Shown here one piece after another: positions 56,401 to 64,000 of a stretch of 64,000 nt of DNA. Within the stretch, counting starts at the first letter, position 1. Each line of letters begins with the position of its first letter. The DNA is from Mantis religiosa (Eukaryota > Arthropoda > Insecta > Mantodea > Mantidae), in assembly GCA_030765055.1 (NCBI GenBank), contig CM060947.1:225704407-225768406 (forward strand). Direction: 5' to 3'. The notes beneath the pieces were generated by a model, which saw only the letters and a program-made list of their open reading frames with translations, was not told the origin of the DNA and searched no databases. Position numbers and translations under genes: made by a program.

Positions 56401-57439
56401 AATTGGAGCTATGAATTCTCTTATCCTCAGGTGTATGGTTGTAGGAAATGGATTTTGGTGGTTGTTGGCTACTCAGTCGTGTTAATAACACTTTGTTTGT
56501 TGCAGAATTATTTGGTTTAATTCTTACTAAGCTTGCCTATCGACTTGGATCGGTGACCACCTGTTAGTAAAATCCCTAACATAAATTCAATTTTACTTGA
56601 AACCCTGGATTACTTGTTTAAAGTTACTTCCGCGTGGTTTCTACTTCTTCTTTATACGGCGACTACTTTGCTCTAATAAACTTCTAATGCTGCTTCCACT
56701 TACGCTGGTTGCTCTAATCTTAACTTCCCTACATTTCAGACTTATAAATCTTCGCTTCTCTTCTTAACGCGCATAAACACGTCCTTCCTGTCGTAGTATC
56801 ACCTTTTAAGTAAGTTTTTCTTACTTCACAATTCAGTACGAAACTTATTCTGACACTCTCTCTAACTTTATCACATGACCAAACTACCTCACCCTTCTCA
56901 AATGTTACATTATTATTCGTTTCTCATTTATTTCCAATTTTCGCATTGGTTTGCAATGCTTATTCAACTCATTGACGTTCAGCCCACCCTGAGTTGGGGA
57001 ACGCCTAACCTGAGTTGTTTGTAACGGTATACATCGTTATCAAATCGCGAAGTAAATCCCTTTAGCGTTCATGCTCAACTGAATTTTGAAAGCCACTTTG
57101 TCTCAACACATTCCTGGCTGGAAGTATTCTATAGTTCTGAGACATTGAACCTCTACTAGCACAAAGCAGGTAACGGACCTCCCTTCCTGTCTCTCCGAAG
57201 TGTACAGATTTTTACAAGAATATTCTCTCTTCCTTGCCTGGATGATAGTATATATGTTATATTAAACTATGTTCCTTCTTTCTTATTCTATAAGTCAACC
57301 GCTATTTTAATCATTACTCTATCCATTCTAATTTCATATTATTATAACAGGATTTTTATATTAGTTTAGCAAAGTATTTTAATTAATTTATCTTCTTTTT
57401 TAATTATCTGATTTCGATTAATTCGCCGCCTCCTAATCG
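56401..57439. other. Unassigned DNA
   Basis: Nothing recognised. Confidence 0.45.
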
Positions 57440-57585
57440 CTACCTGATACTGAGGTTACACCTGGTAGACGAATGTCGGGTAACTCTCAGCTCAGTGTAC
57501 CCCGGAAACATTCGAGCATCAATTCACCCATTCCATTCATCGTCCGATATGGCAAGGTTGGAGGCCGTAAATTACACGCAAAAAA
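57440..57585 (+). mobile_element. SINE family C, 3' fragment
   Basis: GACGAATGTCGGGTAACTCTC, CATTCGAGCATCAATTCACC and CCGATATGGCAAGGTTGGAG match the 3' half of the copy at 63241-63493. Confidence 0.65.
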
Positions 57586-59474
57586 CATAATCAGAACCTT
57601 CTATTGGAGGCAGCTACAAAAATAGGATTACAATGACCTGGGACTAATACAGTATTGTGCTCACTAATTGTAAGAAAGTGCTGTTAGCTTTTGAAAAGAA
57701 ACAAATGTGCAGGCAAATAACAGTAACATTCCTGCATAAGATTTATTTATTCACTTCCAGGAATAAGAAGGGTCTCTTCTTCAGGTATAGGAAACAGTAA
57801 GCATTCCTACTTGTGAACTTGGATTTTCATGAATATTTTCCTTTTGGAAGCAGCAAGGCGGGATCAGCGGCATACTGTTCTTACTTTAGTTTGGCTCATT
57901 GCACAAAAGCATTGCTCTGAAACCATAAGTGTCCCTTCTCGAATTCTTAACCCAATATCCCTCTCATCCTTAAAGTTGTTAGGTCGAATTTTGATTCTAT
58001 CTTTATACTGTGTGTAACGCCGAGATTATACTACTTTCTAACCCGTCGAGAAGTAAGAGAACGCGCTGAGAAGTAATGTTTACCCTGCTTACTTAGCCCA
58101 GCTAATTGTATAGATGTATGTGATGGCTAAAACCTCGGAATAACCGTAGAGTGTTATGGATCAGAATTCATTAGCTACTACCCCCAAATTATTAAGTATC
58201 TGCTTTAGTACACCTCTTTTACCTAAGTTTTGTGTCTGCTACTTTCCTCTCCACGACAATGCCGGAGTTCTGGTACTAATAAATAAATTCCACCTCTCTT
58301 CTGTTCACAGTGACGTGACAGAGAAGCTGTGCTCGGTCTACCTGCGGGGTTACCATGAATCGCTCTTCCTCTGTTTACATTCCCTGCACATCGTTGTTAC
58401 AAAGCAAAAATGCAACATGCGTACCCTCGTCAAATAAAAATATCATGAAAACAAGGAAGGAATTGCTTTCAACTGGTACTGCCGAGCGGTTGGTCCTATT
58501 GACTGCTCGCTTGTAGATATCTGATCGAAACCTGGGAGCTGGGGTTGAATTTATTCGGTCAATTCCAGATTATCTGAGAGACTAGGCTGGTCTCCTGCAT
58601 TATCAGGAAAAGAGTAACGATTGCTGAGGTCCTCGCGGGAGTGGATACGCCCCGAGTGAAATATCCTCCATTTCTCATTTTTATGTTTGGACCATTAGGC
58701 ATGCAACCCAGATCTGAAAAATTCTGCCATACACTACCATTTTCTTCGTTAATCTGCCATTATATTTTACCTTTAACAGTTCTTTATTGCCACCTATAAA
58801 GTGCTCCAATATTCCACCACACGTGACAGAAAAGTTATAACCTATTTCAAAAGATACTTCGAATTTATGTTCTCCCTGTGCGGCGCTTTAAAGTTATAGT
58901 AGCACATTCGAATTCTTAGAAAAAGAATTCCGGTACAAGTCCATTAGTATGTCTAAATGTGTAATAACTGACTAGAGGTATTCGTGGGATATTTTAAAAT
59001 ATGAAACTACAATTTCGATACAAATCTTAATTTCCAGTTTAAAAAACACATTCGTCACACATAATACGCGCCCGATTTTCTCTACCAATGAAACTAATTT
59101 CTAACATTATTTTTAATTCTTCTAATGCTTGATCCTCTACATCCTTTAATTGCTTGACTGGAAATGGTCTTAAGCTAAGTAACATGAGCGCGGTTGCATA
59201 TACAACATGTGCAACAGAACACTTCTCTTCCAATTTAATTTATTTTTAGTAATTATCTCATTTACACTTTCGGAGAGAAATAATAATCGCAGAGGACGTT
59301 TTAAAAATGCCAATTAGAGGTAAAACATGAAACGATAAATTCTAAAATGCTAATATATAACATCTTATATCTCTAAATGTTATGGTTTACCAGTTATTTT
59401 AAAATTCTAACAGATAATTAAGAATGAAAGTTTTTGTACATAATCGACAAATAATTAAAGTTACAGTTAAAGAA
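57586..59474. other. Mostly unassigned DNA, one weak SINE-like patch
   Basis: No gene recognised. At about 58480-58560 a GCCGAGCGGTTGGTCC ... TCTGATCGAAACC arrangement could be a degraded tRNA-like head. It is too weak for a separate call. Confidence 0.4.
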
Positions 59475-59855
59475 TGTGCTGATTGCACCTTTCCTTACGA
59501 GGCGTGTGCCTCAGTTGTTTTGTGTTTCCCTTTTTCTCCGTTTGAGCGCGTGAAGGTTGCTTTGGTTCCTCTCTCGGACTGCTCTACGAGCTGACGAGTC
59601 AAGGCAGTCGGGGCTCTCCTTTCACAGCGTGCGCACGGTGATTTATGATTGTCTTAGCTCCCGGATGCAGTTCAAAATCATGTAATAGCAGGTGTTAGAG
59701 TGAAGTTATAATGTGTACAAAGTTTAACTTTCGAGGAAGTTTAAGTTAAGTGTAATTGTGCAAGTAAGCTGTCAGTGTGAATAAGAGATTTATTAAAGCT
59801 TTTAAATTATCAAAGTAAGTTGTATAATTGTACCGTAGCCTACGGGTACAGTTCA

Positions 59856-59926
59856 GTGAGAGTGGCGCAGTGGAAGCGTGCTGGGACCATAACCCAGAGG
59901 TCCGTGGATCGAAACCACGCTCTGCC
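59856..59926 (+). pseudogene. Initiator tRNA-Met-like sequence (CAT anticodon)
   Basis: TGGCGCAGTGGAAGCGTGCT, then stem CTGGG, loop ACCATAA with CAT at 59888-59890, stem CCCAG, then AGGTCCGTGGATCGAAACCAC. Animal initiator features are present: C33 before the anticodon, and A54 in the T-loop ATCGAAA. The 3' acceptor side is CTCTGCC, but the 5' side reads GTGAGAG, so the stem is broken. The palindrome arms suggest that about 5 bases (GAGGC-like) were lost at the 5' side. There is no Pol III T-run close downstream. It is probably a derived copy, not the working gene. Confidence 0.75.
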
Positions 59927-60174
59927 TCCACTGAAGTGCACAATTATACAACTTTCTTTGATAATTTAAAAGCTTTAATAAATCTCTTATTCATACTGAC
60001 AGTTTACTTGCACAGTTACACTTAACTTAAACTTCCTCGAATCTTAAACTTTGTACACATTATAACTTTACTCTAACACCTGCTATTACATGATTTTGAA
60101 CTTCAACCGGGAGCTAAGACAGTTATAAATCACCGTGCGCACGCACGGAGAGCCCCGACTGCCTTGTCTCGTCG

Positions 60175-60403
60175 GCCCGAAGAACTGTAAGGCGGCCCGG
60201 GTTCGATCCCAGAGGACCGCAAAGTGAGATTTGTGGTGGACAACATGGCGCTGGGACGGGTTTTCTCCGGGATCTCCGGTTTCCCCTGCCATCTCATTCC
60301 ACCGGTGCTCCATCTTCATTTCATGTATCATCAGTGTCATCGCCTGCGGTGCCGTATGTTGTAAAAGCGGGCGTTAAACACTACACACATACACATACAT
60401 ACC
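60175..60403 (+). mobile_element. SINE family A inserted in palindrome arm
   Basis: AAGGCGGCCCGGGTTCGATCC (B box) begins near 60190; the core GGGTTTTCTCCGGGATCTCC, CATCGCCTGCGGTGCCGTAT and GCGGGCGTTAAACACTACAC follow. The A-box part of the head is missing. It interrupts only the right arm, so it arrived after the palindrome existed. Confidence 0.8.
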
Positions 60404-60516
60404 GTAGAGCTGTCCGAGAGAGGAACCAAAGCAACCTTCACGCGCTCACACGGAGAAAAAGGAAAACACAAAACAACTGAGGCACACGCCTCGTAAGGAA
60501 ATGTACAATCAGCACA

Positions 60517-62105
60517 ATGTTTACAGGTTTCTTACGTATATGTGACAGTTTAATCGAAATTATGAGACATTTTTAAGAAAAAGTATAGCAATTTGTGGCT
60601 GAAGAATATTTTTGTAAGCCTTATTTGGCTGACGTCAGATTTGTCACCTCTTCCTCCATCTTTTCCTCTACCTCTTCCTTTTCTCTCTCAATATACACTA
60701 CTCACGTGAACTGTTTTTGTAAAATGGTATTCTGAGATCCATAGCCTTAAAGCGTGCTGATATTTCGAGACCGAATTTTAGGCGGAACATAATAGTTTTA
60801 CTATACGCAGCATAGATCTTGCTATGAAAATAATAAACTGTTAGGGTGATTGGATTTTGCTCGGATTCGACAATCCATTGAAAATGGTTTTACGCAATAC
60901 TCAGAATTTTATAGTGCCCAACCTCTTTTATTTATTTCCCGATGTTTTTTCTATTGTGGTTGGTTTATTCCTTTTGTTTACACACACGCACACCTTTTAT
61001 CTATCTGCATTCTATCGAGAATAATTATCTGAAAACATTGAATGGCTTTGCCAAGTCTTAGTTTAGCAGGAAACTGCAGAACAAACCGATTTTAAAAAGT
61101 TAATCCACAGAGGGGAAAGTGGGTGATCCAATAATGAAGCGGGAAGCATTTAAGTCCTAATCCATAAAGTAAAGAGCGCTGTTCCATTAGAAGATGGCAT
61201 TCGAGTAATCAAACTCGAATCCTGTCCTCTCAAATGTATTCCAAAACAGGATTTTATGTTTCAAAGCCCCCGTTAATGGCAGTGGAGTATGTGGAGGCTT
61301 AGGGTTCTTTTGCGTTGCTGTATCGGAAACTTTAAAGTTGAGCTCTGCATTAAAGAAAATCCGCTTAAGGATTCCTTTTGCAAAAGTCAAAGCAGCTGGT
61401 TGTTAAAAGTTGTTGTAGAAATGATCCACGGTATATAGGTAACATCAGATCATTTGCAAGTTTTATTCCAGCTAAAAATGCTGAGCATAACCTCTTCAAA
61501 CTTCGAGAAATTAAGTTCGTTTAACTGCCAAAGTTCTATGAATGAAAACGAGAATGAGGCGGCAAAACTGTAAGTCAGTGAGCTTAACAGGGCATATCTT
61601 TGATTTGTACCTGCTGTTGCAGCAAGTTATGCCTACGAGATGTGAGACTACAACTAGTTATGGCTGCAACTAGCTCAAAACCAGAGGGTTCAGCTCTATC
61701 TCTTCTGTTTTTGCATACTGGAATTCGTGATTAAACTTCGGATTGCAAATTGTATGGCAATTAGCCACAAATTCGGAATGCTTTCATTAGGTCCCTTAAG
61801 AAAAACAAGCTTAAAATCGCGATCTGCATATGGGTTGATGTCACACTAAGTTACCTAAGAGAATCTTCAGCAGCTCAAAGAACTGTTCATCTTCAGTATT
61901 GTACCTAATTCATTCATATTCGTTAAACCACAATATCAACAGAGGGCATATACCGTAATCTGATTACAGCTGACGATCAATGCCCCCTTCATGCCATCCC
62001 AAATGTCTAAGCCACCCTTTAAACGACAACCATTGATAATCACCAATAAGGGTGCGTATGCAGAAATGAACTCGGCCAGGCAGCGGTCTTGTCTGAGGTG
62101 GTAGC
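60517..62105. other. Unassigned DNA
   Basis: No gene recognised. A 67-codon minus-strand frame at 61187-61390 is unrecognised. Confidence 0.45.
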
Positions 62106-62146
62106 AGACCACCACCACCACCAGCAGCAGCAGCAGCAGCAGACCA
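62106..62146. repeat. (ACC)n/(CAG)n at LINE terminus
   Basis: Short trinucleotide runs, an expanded version of the CAG-rich terminus of the longer copy. Confidence 0.85.
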
Positions 62147-62469
62147 GCAGAAGAATCGAGTCGTCCAGGTTTACCTGAACGGAGTGTTTGCTGCCCAGCA
62201 CCTAGCCGCTTATTGCGTCTTTATCTGGGCAGTATAAAAGAGTCATCTTTGTTTCAGGTGGTTGTCTTCGGCAGTGGTATGTCTAGCCTTATGCGCGCTG
62301 TTGCCCCGTGGGGGGTTATGCGCCCAGTGCTGGCTGCGCTCTTCCGCCTGCCTGGGACGCATCTGAGCGCAGTCCGCTTAACAGGCTAGAGGGAAAGGAA
62401 CAATATTTAGGTATTGGGCTTGGGGGTTTGGAGTCAGGGGAATGTGGCCCTGTTCAATTCTGGTTACCC

Positions 62470-63097
62470 AAAGCATCTTTGGGCGACCGGTAGCTCGGTC
62501 GGCGGCGAGGTACCCTGTGGTCGTAGCGGCCAAGGGTGTTCATCAGGATGTTGGGATGGGAGTCCAACTTATCGTAGATGGTGCGGGATCTCTCCCGCAC
62601 CACGTTCACGATGTACGCAACCCCGGAGTAGGTGTGAAGAATGTGGGACGGGAATCTACGCCCGGTATCCTAGATCATGCGCAGTGCCCTGTTCTGGACG
62701 CGCTGTAGTCTGCGAATAGTGGTCGGAGCCGCTGATCCCCAGACTTCGCACAGCCGTACAGAATCAGGGGCGGTATAATCGCCCGATACAGGCGTACTTT
62801 GAGGTGCGTTGGCATGGTGGATTTAAGCACTGGGTACAACTGCGTTAGCGCTGCATGCCATTGTCCGGCTTTGACCCGGACGTGAGGTGCGTAGGTGAGA
62901 CCGTGATCGAGGAGGACGCCAAGGTATTTGGCAGTGGGAACCCAAGGGATTTCCCTCTGCCTCAACCTCAGCGACCAATCCGGTCGCCCATCTCGGACCT
63001 TAGCCAGGAGAAGAGCAGAACTCCTCTCGGGGATAATGGCCATCCTCCACTTCTCACTCCAACGGCCAATGGCTCGGAGCTGGCGCTGCAGCGGGTG
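62470..63097 (-). pseudogene. LINE ORF2 C-terminal part
   Basis: From 63097 downwards: PERSSALLLAKVRDGRPDWS, WVPTAKYLGVLLDHGLTYAP, MPTHLKVRLYRAIIPPLILY and then a frameshift near 62750, where an inserted base breaks the GCEVWG block. The remainder matches the C-terminus of the longer copy in a second frame. The catalytic domains are not present. Confidence 0.85.
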
Positions 63098-63240
63098 ATC
63101 AATTGAGTATATGTTTTATAAACGTCGTGACATTCCTCACTCGTGAAGCGAAGATGTACAATAGCAGTGACTAGCCCACTTGCATAATAAGAGAAGTGGT
63201 GTTCATTGTGCCACTTGTTGTGAGTGTGATAAGCACGATG

Positions 63241-63493
63241 CGTCCGCCTCGGTAGTGTAGATGTTAGCATGTCTGCCTCACATTCAAGAGGTCCCGACTT
63301 CGAATCTCGGTCAGGGTGAGTTACCTGGATGAGGTTTTTCCGGGGTTTTCCCGTATCCTTACAGACGAATGTCAGGTATCGTCTAAGTTCCATGGATCCT
63401 GGACACGTTTGAGCATCATTTCACCCATTTCATTTACAGTCCGATATGACTTAACGTTGGAGGACTTAAAATTACAACAACAAAAAAAAAAAG
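63241..63493 (+). mobile_element. tRNA-derived SINE (family C), complete
   Basis: Head CCTCGGTAGTGTAGATGTTA (A-box region), GTTAGCATGTCTGCCTCAC, GACTTCGAATCTCGG (B box). Body GTGAGTTACCTGGATGAGG, TTTTTCCGGGGTTTTCCCG, GACGAATGTCAGGTATCG and GTTTGAGCATCATTTCACCC. Tail AAATTACAACAACAAAAAAA. A probable 11-bp TSD with two mismatches: TAAGCACGATG (63230-63240) and TAAGCGTGATG (63494-63504). Reference copy for family C here (others at 40155, 53800, 56284 and 57440). Confidence 0.85.
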
Positions 63494-63504
63494 TAAGCGT
63501 GATG

Positions 63505-64000
63505 TGTTGTATACGTGACTACCTCCAAGTTCTAATAACACAACAAGAGTCTTGCTCCTCCGTCACTGTCACCAGTTTTCATTTCTCCTCTCTTGTGGAT
63601 AAGGAGTTTCACGATGTTTTGTACAACCTGTAGATGCCAAGAAAAGAATGGCTGGTGCTGTTGTATTTAAGTTATGGTGCGACGTCATGCAAATCAAAGA
63701 ACTTTCATTTACTGAAAAATAGCATGTGTACTTTGGATAAGAAAGCTGCCTATTTACAAACAATTCATTAAATAATACTTTAGTTTGTAACCGAGCAAGA
63801 CAGATTAAACTGTAATGCATGTGACCCTCATTTCTCATTTGGGAGGTTCTAATTTCAAACTCTGTACGCAAACAATCGATCTGTTTTTTGTGGTTTGCCC
63901 CAGTCATCAAGTTACCACCTTAGATTTAAAATAATAAGTATGAAAATAAATGGAAATACTGTTTGCTTTGACCTTTATCAACATCAGGTACCTTGGAAGG
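63505..64000. other. Unassigned DNA to window end
   Basis: No gene recognised. A 113-codon minus-strand frame (63569-63910) has no motif I know. Confidence 0.45.

Larger units (their letters stand above)
59475..60516. mobile_element. Large palindrome with a central initiator-tRNA-like sequence
   Basis: The left arm 59475 to about 59850 and the right arm (about 59931-60172 plus 60404-60516) are reverse complements. The right arm is split by a SINE. In the inner 205 bp I count roughly a dozen differences, about 94% identity. The outermost bases pair as TGTGCTGATTG / CAATCAGCACA. The outer part also pairs (CCTTACGAGGCGTGTGCC with its complement). The centre is occupied by the tRNA-like sequence at 59856-59926. 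No ORF of note. TTACAG occurs just outside both ends (59461-59466, 60521-60526) and might be a TSD, but this is weak. No described element was recognised. Confidence 0.85.
62106..63097 (-). mobile_element. Second, 5'-truncated copy of the Jockey-type LINE
   Basis: Collinear with 45830-46795 of the longer copy. The 3' end (left) shows CCACCACCACCAGCAGCAG and then (CAG)n on the plus strand. It breaks off on the right at GCGCTGCAGCGG (63097), where unrelated sequence starts. Shared passages include CGATACAGGCGTA and GCATGCC-TTGTCCGGCTTTGACCC. No TSD was defined. Confidence 0.85.

Noticed and set aside
59746..60025. Paired 65-codon open frames around the iMet-like sequence
   Set aside because: Mirror-image translations of the palindrome arms.

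Overview
The window looks like nuclear DNA from an animal, most likely an insect with a large, repeat-rich genome. It is AT-rich and dominated by decayed Tc1/mariner, non-LTR (LINE), Ty3/gypsy and hAT-type elements, tRNA-derived SINEs and microsatellites. It also holds a 1000-N assembly gap. The species is not determined. No complete host gene is recognised. The only host-exon candidate is a 286-bp minus-strand open segment at 21472-21757.

Layout. 1-8.3 kb: a SINE, a LINE 3' end (2520-3785), a mariner pseudogene (4823-6070) carrying a SINE with target-site duplications (TSDs), and gypsy remains with a 3' LTR. 8.3-13.3 kb: AT-rich DNA, a 297-bp duplication, about 450 bp of (AAT)n, and SINEs. 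13.3-26 kb: two mariners with both terminal inverted repeats (13328-14658, 25125-25996), hAT-like remnants, and a 130-bp tandem duplication. 27-33 kb: three LINE fragments and two mariners 36 bp apart, one carrying a LINE fragment with TSDs. 34.7-39.6 kb: a poly(A)-tailed retroposed insertion, the gap, a mariner-derived MITE, and a repeat-associated coding fragment. 44.3-50.5 kb: a mariner split by a 4.5-kb Jockey-type LINE (minus strand) with 11-bp TSDs. 53.8-63.5 kb: several SINEs, two large palindromes containing tRNA sequence, and a second copy of the Jockey-type LINE 3' end.

Relations. The elements are nested and record an order of events: SINE into mariner (5037-5276), LINE into mariner (30916-31455 and 45812-50305), and SINE into one palindrome arm (about 60175-60403). 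The LINE at 45812-50305 is the best-preserved coding unit. Its ORF1 carries three zinc knuckles. Its ORF2 (endonuclease plus reverse transcriptase) is joined to ORF1 by a TAATG stop/start overlap and has one premature stop.

The most unusual structures are the two palindromes. One (59475-60516) has an initiator-methionine-tRNA-like sequence at its centre. The other (54216-55154) is an inverted tandem array of a 313-bp tRNA-headed unit flanked by 14-bp TSDs. I do not recognise either as a described element type.
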